64,000 nucleotides of DNA, taken from the NCBI GenBank assembly GCA_024235215.1, contig JACKMU010000001.1, positions 124,001 through 188,000 of the forward strand, in the 5' to 3' direction. The position numbers were made by a program, and so were the translations under genes. Origin of the DNA: Chromatiaceae bacterium. GTDB lineage: Bacteria > Pseudomonadota > Gammaproteobacteria > Chromatiales > Chromatiaceae. Shown in pieces: positions 1 to 8,765 of the stretch (position 1 is its first letter; each line of letters begins with the position of its first letter). The notes under the pieces are model-generated. The model was given only the letters and a program-made list of their open reading frames with translations, ran no database searches and was not told the origin of the DNA.

Positions 1-1
1 C

Positions 2-697
2 GCGGAGTTGTTCGCAATCTCGCGTGAGGATCAGGACAGATTTGCGCTGCGCAGCCAGCAGAAGTGCGTCGCCGCGCGCGCGGCCGGGTGCTTTGCCGAG
101 GAGATCGTCCCGATCCACCTCCCCCAGCGCAGGGGCGACCCGGTGATCGTTGCACAGGATGAGCACCCACGCGCCGACACCACTCTGGATTCACTGGCGG
201 CACTGAGTGCTCCCTTCCGCAAGGGAGGATCAGTTACGGCCGGTAACGCCTCGGGGGTGAATGACGGCGCCTGCGCGCTGCTGCTCGGTTCGGAACAAGC
301 GGGCAGAGACTGTGGGCTGACCCCGAAAGCGCGCGTGATCGCTTCGGCTTCGGCCGGTGTTGAGCCGCGCATCATGGGGATCGGACCACTGCCGGCCAGC
401 CGCAAGCTGCTGCAGATGACCGGGCTGACACTGGAACAGATAGACCTGATCGAACTGAACGAAGCGTTCGCCGCCCAAGGGCTGGCGGTATTGCGTCAGC
501 TTGGAGTGGCGGATGACGCGCCTCAGGTCAACCCCAACGGAGGTGCCATCGCCCTCGGCCACCCGCTCGGTATGAGCGGTGCCCGACTGGTCGCCACCGC
601 CATGTACCAGCTGCAGCGGAGCGGTGGCCGCTATGCGCTCTGTACCATGTGCGTCGGTGTCGGCCAGGGTATCGCCACCCTCATCGAGCGTGTCTGA
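2..697 (+). CDS. Thiolase (3-oxoadipyl-CoA / acetyl-CoA acyltransferase), 5' end outside window
   Basis: This is the C-terminal part of a cytosolic thiolase, which cleaves or forms a beta-ketoacyl-CoA. The reading frame is open from base 2 and continues upstream, so the active-site cysteine region lies outside the window. Visible family motifs are GGSVTAGNASGVNDGA, ELNEAFAAQ, NPNGGAIALGHPLGMSGAR (catalytic His) and CTMCVGVGQG (second catalytic Cys). The GVEPRIMGIGP stretch resembles PcaF-type 3-oxoadipyl-CoA thiolases, but ordinary acetyl-CoA acetyltransferases are close, so substrate is uncertain. A DUF2889 gene follows on the same strand after a strong inverted repeat. Confidence 0.93.
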   Translation, partial: AELFAISREDQDRFALRSQQKCVAARAAGCFAEEIVPIHLPQRRGDPVIVAQDEHPRADTTLDSLAALSAPFRKGGSVTAGNASGVNDGACALLLGSEQAGRDCGLTPKARVIASASAGVEPRIMGIGPLPASRKLLQMTGLTLEQIDLIELNEAFAAQGLAVLRQLGVADDAPQVNPNGGAIALGHPLGMSGARLVATAMYQLQRSGGRYALCTMCVGVGQGIATLIERV

Positions 698-702
698 ATC
701 AA

Positions 703-751
703 AATTTGGGGTCAGAGTCGAATTATTTTAATTCGACTCTGACCCCAAATT
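703..751. repeat. Perfect 22-bp inverted repeat (REP-like palindrome)
   Basis: Arms 703-724 and 730-751 are perfectly complementary around a 5-base loop. The arm contains TTTGGGGTCAGAGTCGAATT. From memory, this motif is a widespread dispersed palindrome in proteobacteria, often linked to RAYT-type transposases. It lies between the thiolase stop and the next ribosome-binding site and could also stop or attenuate transcription, although it lacks a following T-run. Confidence 0.85.
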
Positions 752-776
752 ACTGACCTGATAAGGAGTGCACTGT

Positions 777-1343
777 ATGCCTCTCAAGCCTGCAACCCAA
801 CGCAGACATCTGCATACCCGCCGAATCACCTGCGAGGGCTACCTGCGCGAGGATGGCCTCTGGGATATCGAAGCGCATCTGGTGGACACCAAACCGGCTC
901 GCTTCGAAAACCGTCTCGGGGGCCGCACCACAGAGGCGGATGAGCCGATCCACGGCATGTGGCTGCGCGTGACCCTGGATCTGCAGTTGGTCATCAAGGA
1001 GATCGACGCCGCTTCCGACTACCATCCATTCAGCGCCTGCAGTGCCGGACCCGCACCAATGCAGAAGCTGATCGGCCTGCAGATCGGCGGCGGCTTCATG
1101 CGTCAGGTGCGGGACTGTGTCGGTGTCAGCAACGGCTGCACCCATCTGATCGAGATGCTCTCCTATATCGCCACCACTGCGTTCCAGACCATGAACCCGA
1201 CCTGGGAGGAGATTGCCCTGCACAAGCCGCTCAGAGAGAAGCCGCACTACCTCGACAGCTGCGTTGCGCTGCGCGGTGACGGTGAGGTGATCAGACGCAG
1301 CTGGCCCGAGTTTTACCGTAATAGGCGCATGGATCCCGAGTAA
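777..1343 (+). CDS. DUF2889 family protein
   Basis: A 188-residue protein of unknown function that matches the DUF2889 family in length and in the pattern RRITCEGYLREDGLWDIEA at the start and GVSNGCTHLIEML in the middle. The start ATG at 777 is chosen because AAGGAG at 763-768 sits 8 bases upstream; a GTG at 768 would overlap that site. There is no signal peptide or membrane segment. DUF2889 genes are often near acyl-CoA or aromatic-degradation genes, and a thiolase lies just upstream here, but the role is not known. It converges on the TIR gene with only 22 bases between stops. Confidence 0.85.
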   Translation: MPLKPATQRRHLHTRRITCEGYLREDGLWDIEAHLVDTKPARFENRLGGRTTEADEPIHGMWLRVTLDLQLVIKEIDAASDYHPFSACSAGPAPMQKLIGLQIGGGFMRQVRDCVGVSNGCTHLIEMLSYIATTAFQTMNPTWEEIALHKPLREKPHYLDSCVALRGDGEVIRRSWPEFYRNRRMDPE

Positions 1344-1365
1344 TCGATCGCACGGCCGCCTCGCC

Positions 1366-3237
1366 TCAGTGCGAAGACGGTGGGCAGTGCTCGCGGTAGC
1401 GTTCGTCGGGGAGATAACGGCGCCACTCCTCCGGCGTCAGTGTACGCCGGAGCACGCGACACGCCTCCACCGCCGGGTCGGCATAGAACAGCGGCCAGAC
1501 AGCCGCTTCACCGCTGCGCGAAAGTGCAGTCAAGCGTTCTCCATCACGACTGAAGCGAATAGCGAGCACCTGGTCACTGTAAGCGAAACGGGTCAGCTCC
1601 CTGGCGGTAGGTATCCTCCAGACGCGCACCATACCGTCCTGCCCAGCCGACGCTATCGACAGGCCATCGTCGCTGAAACGGATATCCTTGATATTGTCGG
1701 CATGCGCATACTCCAGCAGTGGCCTGTCCGGCTGACCGGGTCGAATCACCCGGACCACACCAGAGGACGCAAAAGCGGCAAGCCCGCCATCGGACGAGAA
1801 GCGGATCAGCTGTCCCGCACCCACCGCAGGGAAGGTACGCGCATCACCATAGACCGAATCGATCAGCAGCGCCTCTCCGTTACCGATAAACGCCAGTATA
1901 CGGTCGCCCGGCGGATCGAAGCTCAGTGCCGAGACGCGGTCGGCCAAGGAGAGTCGAAAGCGCTCCTCCTCCTTGTTCAGATCCCACACCACCAGCTGAT
2001 CTTTCAGGGCAACTGCGAGCAGTCTGCCATCCGGACTCAGATCGAGGCTCTGCTGTGCACTCAGGTCGACGAATCTGTCGAGCGCTATCTTCTTGACCAA
2101 CCGGCCGTCCGATACCTCCCGCACCGTCACCAGATCCGCCTGACGCACGGCGACCCGCGTCTCGGTAGCATTGAACGCGTAAGCGATCGTGTTCTCCCCG
2201 TTTCCGGCCACGGTGACCGCCGGTTTGGCGGCAACGAGATTCCAGACTTCCAACCTGCCACCCGTGCCAATCGCTGCCAGATAGTCTCCCTTGCCAAGCA
2301 ACCTGACAGCTGCCAACCTGCCCTCGCGTTCAATTATCCTGCTGTTCTCGGAATGCAGCGTGTCGATTATCCGAATACTCCGGCGATCCGACCAGGCCAC
2401 GCGGGTGCCATCCTGACTGATATCCGCGCTGCTGCCGACAGCTGCCGGTTGACCGAACTCCAGCACCGGCCTGGGCAACAGCACCAGACCCTTGCGCAGC
2501 GCCTCCGCTGCCGCGGGCGAGGGCTCGGTAGCGAACGCTTCCAGCGCCAGCAGCAGGCTCAGCTCAACCCGCGGTTGCCCACCCTTCTTCTCCAGAAAGA
2601 CCCCCCAATAGTGGCTCGAGTCCCGGTAGTCCGCCTCCACCCGATCTCGTACCAGTGCGGCCTCGGCACTCAGCTCGAGCGAACGTTGATGGCGCTGCTC
2701 GCTGCCGTTCCAAAACCAGAGCACCAGCGCGACGACAGCCACCAGCACCACTCCCGCAATTTCCTTCACATAGCGCCGCGGTACGCCAAATACTGAGGCT
2801 GGAGGCGCCTCCTGCCGGTTTTCGGCGACCGTGTTGACCGCCGCCCCCACCTGAACCAGCGTGCGAATCTCCTCCACCACTCTGCGGAACAGGGGATCTT
2901 CCGGCTCGAAACGCCAAGCGGAGAGATCAGCGGTCTGCAATGTACGAAAGCGCAGCGGCGGGGCGCTCTTATCCCGGCAAACCGGGAACAGAATGCCGCG
3001 CGCCAGCCCCTCGGTCGCCTCGGCCCGCACCCAGTCCGATTCGACCGCATAGCGCGACCAGACGACGATCACGGCGCGCGCATCGGCCAGCGCTGCCTCG
3101 ATCACCCGGCCGAAGGTCTTGCCCGTGGGAATAGCCGAGTCGCGCCAGACATCGAAACCTTCGCTCTGCAGCATGCCGCAGAAACGCTCCACCCAGGCCG
3201 CATCCTCTCTGGCGTAACTGACAAACAGGTCGTGCAT
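1366..3237 (-). CDS. TIR domain - transmembrane - WD40 repeat protein
   Basis: A 623-residue three-part protein. Residues 1 to about 120 form a bacterial TIR domain (LFVSYAREDAAWVERF, GFDVWRDSAIPTGKTF). It contains a WVRAE sequence at 69-73 that fits the WxxxE motif carrying the catalytic glutamate of NAD-cleaving TIR domains. A single membrane helix follows at about 158-176. The rest, from about 245, looks like a WD40 beta-propeller (SPDGRLLAVA, DDGLSIASAGQDGMVRVW, SRDGERLTALS). The likely topology puts the TIR in the cytosol; if so, the propeller would be outside the inner membrane, although no signal shows which side is which. Bacterial TIR proteins act in anti-phage defence or signalling. 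No defence genes adjoin it, so function is open. Confidence 0.88.
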   Translation of the reverse strand: MHDLFVSYAREDAAWVERFCGMLQSEGFDVWRDSAIPTGKTFGRVIEAALADARAVIVVWSRYAVESDWVRAEATEGLARGILFPVCRDKSAPPLRFRTLQTADLSAWRFEPEDPLFRRVVEEIRTLVQVGAAVNTVAENRQEAPPASVFGVPRRYVKEIAGVVLVAVVALVLWFWNGSEQRHQRSLELSAEAALVRDRVEADYRDSSHYWGVFLEKKGGQPRVELSLLLALEAFATEPSPAAAEALRKGLVLLPRPVLEFGQPAAVGSSADISQDGTRVAWSDRRSIRIIDTLHSENSRIIEREGRLAAVRLLGKGDYLAAIGTGGRLEVWNLVAAKPAVTVAGNGENTIAYAFNATETRVAVRQADLVTVREVSDGRLVKKIALDRFVDLSAQQSLDLSPDGRLLAVALKDQLVVWDLNKEEERFRLSLADRVSALSFDPPGDRILAFIGNGEALLIDSVYGDARTFPAVGAGQLIRFSSDGGLAAFASSGVVRVIRPGQPDRPLLEYAHADNIKDIRFSDDGLSIASAGQDGMVRVWRIPTARELTRFAYSDQVLAIRFSRDGERLTALSRSGEAAVWPLFYADPAVEACRVLRRTLTPEEWRRYLPDERYREHCPPSSH

Positions 3238-3543
3238 TTCCCTCCTCCTCGGGCTGATTCAACCGGCGATCACGGGACTCCTGATTAGCCGTCTGACAAG
3301 CGGTAGCGTATTTTCGTTTTCCCTCAAGACCGTGCCAAATGCTGCTCGTGTTTTTCGCCAACTCCCGCTCGCCTATCCGGATGCCCATGCGTTCACACCC
3401 ACCCGGACCGCCGGGTTCGACCCCGTCATTTTATGCTGTGATGCAGGTAAGCTTGTAGTGTCACGTGGCAGCATCTACCCTGGAGCACACGGAAACCTGA
3501 CAGCAGTGGACTCAGGCGCTCCAGTCAGCAAGGATTCAACAGT
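3238..3543. other. Divergent intergenic region
   Basis: This 306-base gap separates the leftward TIR gene from the rightward P-type ATPase gene and should hold both promoters. A usable ribosome-binding site (AAGGA near 3529) precedes the ATPase. I see no clear promoter pair, hairpin or small gene. Confidence 0.5.
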
Positions 3544-6279
3544 ATGGACGGTGATGCCAATCCGCAAACAGTGACAACCCCCACCTCGGATGCAGCCGGC
3601 AATTCCTGGCATCAACTTGCCAGCGATGTAGCACTGCACCGGCTCCGGGTCGACCACCAAGGCCTGACGCAGGAGGAGGCCGCGCGGCGGCTGGCGCAGT
3701 ATGGCGCCAACCGGTTGCCTCCACCCAAGCGCAAGAGCCCGCTGCAACGCCTCTTCTCCCAGTTCAACAACGTACTGATCTATGTGCTGCTCGCAGCCGC
3801 GCTGGTCACCGGGTTGCTGGCACACTGGGTGGACGCGGGAGTGATCCTGGCGGTGGTGTCGATCAATGCGCTGGTCGGCTATATCCAGGAAGGCAAGGCA
3901 GAAAAGGCGCTGGATGCGATCCGTGACCTGCTCTCGCCCCAGGCAACGGTGCTGCGTGAGGGTCACCAGCGGGTGATTCCGGCACAACAGCTGGTTCCGG
4001 GTGATCTGGTGCTGCTGCAATCGGGAGACAAGGTGCCGGCCGATCTGCGCCTCTATCGCTGCAAGAATCTGCGCATCGAGGAGGCGGCACTGACCGGAGA
4101 GTCGGTGCCTGTGGAAAAATCGGTCGATCCGGTTGCGCAGAACGCCGACCTGGGCGACCGCAACTGCATGGCCTATGCCAGCACGCTGGTCACCTACGGC
4201 GGCGGCGCGGGTGTCGTCGTAGCCACCGGAGTGAAGACGGAGATCGGCCGCATCAGTGAACTGCTGGGGGAGGTGAGCCAGCTCACCACCCCGCTGCTGC
4301 GTCAGATCGCCAGTTTCGGCCGGCGCCTCACTTTAGTCATCCTGATACTGGCACTCTGCACCTCGGTCTACGGCATCCTGGTGTGGCACAACACCCTCGA
4401 CGAGATGTTTCTGGCTGCGGTCGGGTTGGCGGTCGCTGCAATACCGGAAGGGCTCCCCGCCATCATCACCATCACCCTGGCGATCGGCGTCCAGCGCATG
4501 GCCGGACGCAGCGGGATCATTCGCCTGCTGCCGGCGGTGGAGACGCTGGGCACGGTGTCGGTGATCTGTTCGGACAAGACCGGAACGCTCACGCGCAACG
4601 AGATGACAGTGCAGAGTGTCGCTACTGCAACTCAACTGCTCGAAGTGACCGGTGTCGGCTACAATCCGCATGGCAGCGTGCAGCTGGATGGGGCCGACCA
4701 GGATCCCGCAGAGGTGCCCGACCTGATTGAACTGGCGCGTGCCGGTCTGCTCTGCAACGATGCAGAGGTGCAGCTGAGCGGGGAAGCGTGGCAGTTGCGC
4801 GGCGACCCCACTGAGGGTTCGATGATCACGCTGGCAATGAAGTGCGGGCTGGATCCACTGTTCCAGGGAGAGGCGCTGCCGCGCATCGACACCATCCCGT
4901 TCGAGTCGGAACACCGCTTCATGGCCACCCTGCACCATGACCACGCCGGACACGGTTTCATCTACCTGAAAGGAGCACCGGAACAGGTGCTGCAGATGTG
5001 CAACCGGCAGCGGTTCCAGGGTGAGGAGCAGCCACTCGATATCCGCTACTGGGAGGGCAGGATCGATGAATTGGCGGGACGCGGCCAACGCCTCCTCGCA
5101 CTCGCGTTCAAGAGCGCGCAGCCCGGACAACGGGAGCTGCGCTTCGATCACGTCGCGGGCGGTCTTACACTGTTGGGTGTGGTCGGCATCATAGACCCCC
5201 CTCGCAGCGAGGCGCTGGAGGCAGTGCGCCAGTGCCGCGCCGCCGGTATCCGGGTGAAGATGATCACCGGTGATCATGCGGTCACCGCCCGTGCAATCGC
5301 CACCCAGATGGAGATCGGCACCGACGGCGGCGTGTTGACCGGCCATGAGCTGGAACGGATGAGCAGCCAGGCTTTACGCGAGCAGGTGCTCAAGATCGAT
5401 GTGTTCGCTCGCGCCAGCCCGGAACACAAACTGCAGCTGGTCGAAGCATTGCAGTCGCACGGCGTGGTGCTGGCAATGACCGGGGATGGTGTCAACGATG
5501 CGCCGGCGCTGAAACGCGCCGATGTCGGCGTCGCCATGGGCATCAAAGGAACCGAAGTGGCCAAAGAGGCGGCAGAGATGGTGCTGGCGGACGACAACTT
5601 CGCTTCCATCATCAACGCGATTGAAGAGGGGCGCACAGTCTACGACAACATCAAGAAATCGATCCTGTTCATTCTCCCCACCAACGGCGCCGAGGCGTTC
5701 ACGCTGGTGGCCGCCATCGTGCTCGGCTATCAGCTGCCGATCACTCCGGTGCAGATCCTGTGGGTAAACATGATCACTGCGGTGACCCTGGCGCTGTCAC
5801 TGGCATTCGAGCCACCGGAGCGGGATATCCTGCAGCGCCCGCCACGTGATCCGAATGAAGCGATCCTCTCCCGTTTTCTGGTCTGGCGGACACTCTACGT
5901 CTCGTTGTGGATGGTGGCCGGTATTTTCGGTCTGTTCCTGTGGATGCGCGGCAACGGCAACAGCATCGAGGCCGCACGTACCGTGGCGGTCAACACGCTG
6001 GTGCTGTGCGAGGCTTTTTACCTGCTCAATACCCGTTACGTCCGCCGCTCGGTCTTCTCCCGCAGTGGGCTGCTCGGCAGCCGCAAGGTGCTGCTCGCCA
6101 TCGTACTGGTGATCGGCTTTCAGCTGCTCTACACCTACCTCCCCTGGATGCAGCGGCTGTTCGCCTCCACCCGCCTGGATGCGATGACCTGGGTGGTGAT
6201 GCTGCTGGTCGCTGCCAGCGTCTTTTTTGTGGTGGAGGCGGAGAAATGCCTGCTGCGCAGAGCGCAACCGCGACGCTGA
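3544..6279 (+). CDS. Cation-translocating P-type ATPase (P2 class)
   Basis: A 911-residue inner-membrane ATP-driven cation pump of the Ca2+/Na+/Mg2+-like P2 class. It shows the N-terminal cation ATPase domain, TGES at 184-187 (dephosphorylation), the phosphorylated aspartate in SDKTGTLT (D344), TGDGVNDAPAL at about 646, and about ten membrane helices. Cation-site residues match SERCA in M4 (PEGLP, E302) and M5 (N714 and E717 in TNGAEAF). In M6 the sequence is WVNMITAV, so the SERCA Asp800 position is Ala746. True Ca2+ transport is therefore doubtful, and the ion is best left unassigned. Length is typical and the gene stands alone. Confidence 0.94.
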   Translation: MDGDANPQTVTTPTSDAAGNSWHQLASDVALHRLRVDHQGLTQEEAARRLAQYGANRLPPPKRKSPLQRLFSQFNNVLIYVLLAAALVTGLLAHWVDAGVILAVVSINALVGYIQEGKAEKALDAIRDLLSPQATVLREGHQRVIPAQQLVPGDLVLLQSGDKVPADLRLYRCKNLRIEEAALTGESVPVEKSVDPVAQNADLGDRNCMAYASTLVTYGGGAGVVVATGVKTEIGRISELLGEVSQLTTPLLRQIASFGRRLTLVILILALCTSVYGILVWHNTLDEMFLAAVGLAVAAIPEGLPAIITITLAIGVQRMAGRSGIIRLLPAVETLGTVSVICSDKTGTLTRNEMTVQSVATATQLLEVTGVGYNPHGSVQLDGADQDPAEVPDLIELARAGLLCNDAEVQLSGEAWQLRGDPTEGSMITLAMKCGLDPLFQGEALPRIDTIPFESEHRFMATLHHDHAGHGFIYLKGAPEQVLQMCNRQRFQGEEQPLDIRYWEGRIDELAGRGQRLLALAFKSAQPGQRELRFDHVAGGLTLLGVVGIIDPPRSEALEAVRQCRAAGIRVKMITGDHAVTARAIATQMEIGTDGGVLTGHELERMSSQALREQVLKIDVFARASPEHKLQLVEALQSHGVVLAMTGDGVNDAPALKRADVGVAMGIKGTEVAKEAAEMVLADDNFASIINAIEEGRTVYDNIKKSILFILPTNGAEAFTLVAAIVLGYQLPITPVQILWVNMITAVTLALSLAFEPPERDILQRPPRDPNEAILSRFLVWRTLYVSLWMVAGIFGLFLWMRGNGNSIEAARTVAVNTLVLCEAFYLLNTRYVRRSVFSRSGLLGSRKVLLAIVLVIGFQLLYTYLPWMQRLFASTRLDAMTWVVMLLVAASVFFVVEAEKCLLRRAQPRR

Positions 6280-6341
6280 GTAGCCGCCGTCTGATTACGC
6301 TGGCGCTAATCAACCTGGTTCCATCTGAAAAGTACTGATGA

Positions 6342-7580
6342 TCAGCTCTTTTTCGAAGCGCTCTTGATTCTTACCTTATGGATGCGGCGACCCGACGCCT
6401 GTCTGATTTCGATCGTCAAGCCATCGATCTCGAAATACTCATTGGCGGCCGGAATCCGCTCGATGTCCTGCACTATCCAGCGGCTGACGCTATCCGAACT
6501 CTTTCCGCGCAGATCAACTTTGAAGTAGCGTTTGATCGCCCCCAATTCGACCCCCCCATCTACTTCGATGCCATCTGCGACTACCGTGATCCCGGAAGAG
6601 CGCCGCTTATCAGTCTCGTCGTATATCTCGCCAACCAACTCCTCCAGCAGATTCTCCATGGTCACCAATCCGCGCAACAGTCCATGCTCGTCCACCACAA
6701 TGGCGAGATGGCGCTTCTGGCGCTGCAGGTCGGAAAAAAGATGGTCAATCGGCTGGTTGAGCGGGACAAAAATCGGCTCGATGCCGAATTCCTTCAAAGG
6801 CTTGGTCATCTGATTGTTGCTGATGGCACTGGCAATGTCGTGCCAGTGGACAACGCGGGTGATGTTTTCGATCGACCCCTGATAGACCGGCACGCGGGAA
6901 AAGCCGACCTCTACGATTTTTGGCAGCGCCTCGCTGATACTCATCTCCTGCTCCAGCGCGAATATCTTATGGCGGCCGGTCATTACCTCCGCCACGGTGA
7001 GGTCATTGAAGGCGAACACACGCTCGATGATGTTCGCCTGATGTTTCTCAAAAGTCCCCTCCTGGGTACCGAGCGCGAGCATACCCACCAGCTCCGACTC
7101 TGTCACACTGGGACCCTCCTGCATATTGGTCAGGTTGTGCAGAAGATTGATCAACCGCTCGAACAGCCATACCAACGGGAAGAGCATACGCATCTGCAGC
7201 AGCACCAGTGGGGCGATCGCCAGTGAGACGTTGACAGAGTGACGGATCGCCATGCTCTTTGGGGTGATCTCTCCAAAAACCAGAATCAGAAAGGTCAATA
7301 CACCGACCGCCACTCCAGGGCCCAGTGCGCCAAGATGTTCGGTCGCCACGACGGTGGCGAAGGCAGAGGCGCCGATATTGACCAGATTGTTGCCGATCAA
7401 CAGTGCGATCAGCATACGGGTGGCGTTCCTTTTCAGCAAAAGCAGCGCTCTGGCACCTGCCCTCCCCTCTTTTACCAGCGCCTCGGCACGCGCCAGAGAG
7501 ATCGCGGTCAAAGCGGTTTCCGAACCGGAAAATAGCCCCGAAAGAACCAACAGTAGCAGGAGAATCAGGATATCGTTCAT
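6342..7580 (-). CDS. HlyC/CorC (CNNM/CorB) family transporter
   Basis: A 412-residue membrane protein. An N-terminal CNNM (DUF21) domain of about 190 residues has several helices, including SGLFSGSETALTA and FLILVFGEITPKSMA. It is followed by a CBS-domain pair (about 205-330) and a C-terminal CorC/HlyC domain. CorB/CNNM proteins are linked to Mg2+ transport or efflux, with the CBS pair binding Mg-ATP. The ATG at 7580 is preferred over the upstream in-frame start because the membrane domain begins there and GGAGG lies upstream. It is transcribed toward the P-type ATPase, with a 62-base convergent gap. Confidence 0.93.
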   Translation of the reverse strand: MNDILILLLLLVLSGLFSGSETALTAISLARAEALVKEGRAGARALLLLKRNATRMLIALLIGNNLVNIGASAFATVVATEHLGALGPGVAVGVLTFLILVFGEITPKSMAIRHSVNVSLAIAPLVLLQMRMLFPLVWLFERLINLLHNLTNMQEGPSVTESELVGMLALGTQEGTFEKHQANIIERVFAFNDLTVAEVMTGRHKIFALEQEMSISEALPKIVEVGFSRVPVYQGSIENITRVVHWHDIASAISNNQMTKPLKEFGIEPIFVPLNQPIDHLFSDLQRQKRHLAIVVDEHGLLRGLVTMENLLEELVGEIYDETDKRRSSGITVVADGIEVDGGVELGAIKRYFKVDLRGKSSDSVSRWIVQDIERIPAANEYFEIDGLTIEIRQASGRRIHKVRIKSASKKS

Positions 7581-8157
7581 AAATGGATTTTTTATCCTCC
7601 GCAACCGACCCCGTCTGGTCAGTGCCGGATGAAGTGGTGAGCCCCTCCTTCCGTTGCGGGGTTCGATACGTCCCAATGGCTCCGCGCGATGCGCAGGGTG
7701 GTTGGCATTTGTCTGCAGGCGGTAGAGAACCGCGTCACCCCCAGTGCCGGCCCGTTAATATGCAGCACTGACGGGCGGAGGGTGCCAGTTTTGAGACAAA
7801 GCGAGTATACCAGCAAAATCTGCATGGCTCAGTGCGAAGCGGCGCGTGACACCTGCAACGGCAAAGCGGTGGCGGATGGGTAGAACCTGGACTTGATGTG
7901 ATGCCGGCCACCGGTTGGGCGCCCTGCACGAAAGCAGTGCGACATTCATGCCCCCGGTATTCGAAATACCTCCATCTGTGGGCTAATTCACCGGAAAAAC
8001 AGCTGCATGAACAGCGCCAGGTGCCCAACTGCCATACCCATAAGCCTGGTGTTTACCTGCTAGCCCCAGGACCGCTTTCAGCAGTCGGCCGACTACGTTC
8101 ACCAGAGTCACCCTCTCCTACTGAGGCACCCATTCAGGCATGAGCAGCCACTCTGGC
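7581..8157. other. Intergenic region without a supported gene
   Basis: This stretch of about 577 bases lies upstream of the CorC-type gene. The open frames in it are short, have arginine/cysteine-rich translations and match nothing I recognise. A short imperfect hairpin (CCCGT and ACGGG arms near 7751-7775) is the only structure noticed. Confidence 0.4.
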
Positions 8158-8580
8158 TCAATAATGGGGGCGCAATTGCACCCCATGCCAATTGAGCCAG
8201 TCATGGTCCAACTGCCAACGTACGGATTTGACTTCACCCGAAGCCATCACAATCTGCTTAGCCCGCTGCTGTATCTCAGCCAGATCCTGCTGGGCCTGGA
8301 GCATCTCCGGATCGTCCGGAGTCCGGTTCGCAAGTCTGGGATAGAGCAGCTCCAAGGCGCGGTAGGCAGGGAACTCACTGGAGCGCGGCGAACTCATGGT
8401 GACAACGCCATTGCGTACATCAACCACCCGGAAGTGGTAGGGATAGGCACTGACTTGGGCATCGTTGCCGAGCAGATCGTTCAGCGCCGCGATCTGTGGG
8501 TCTTCGTAGAAAATCCACAAGAGCACGGCCAGTCCGGCCAGACCCAGAACAATCGTGTAATTTCTTGTAAACCTGTCCAA
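8158..8580 (-). CDS. Conserved hypothetical membrane-anchored protein
   Basis: A 140-residue protein that begins with an uncleaved signal anchor (TIVLGLAGLAVLLWIFY, residues 9-25). A soluble domain follows with the pattern YPYHFRVVDVRNGVVTMSSP, SEFPAYRALELLYPRLANR and a helical stretch MLQAQQDLAEIQQRAKQI. The anchor would place the domain in the periplasm. I recognise it as resembling a conserved gammaproteobacterial hypothetical but know no function. It is followed downstream only by intergenic sequence and is read in the same direction as the neighbouring kinase gene. Confidence 0.75.
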   Translation of the reverse strand: MDRFTRNYTIVLGLAGLAVLLWIFYEDPQIAALNDLLGNDAQVSAYPYHFRVVDVRNGVVTMSSPRSSEFPAYRALELLYPRLANRTPDDPEMLQAQQDLAEIQQRAKQIVMASGEVKSVRWQLDHDWLNWHGVQLRPHY

Positions 8581-8765
8581 GCTTTACTCCCGGGGGATGC
8601 AATCTTTCCGATCGCCAAATCTGCCATACCATCCATCGGAACGGCTGAAAAGAGTATGAAACGATAAGAGCAGTCAAGGCGGTGGTCATTGAAAAGTGTC
8701 AATCAGCACCGTCAGCAGGCATCTGCCAGCCCCTTTCGTGGAAACCAGCATTTCTGCAACCACGG

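Noticed and set aside
8140..8667. Rightward 175-residue open frame
   Set aside because: It runs antisense to the membrane-anchored protein at 8158-8580, has no ribosome-binding site and its translation lacks domain character.
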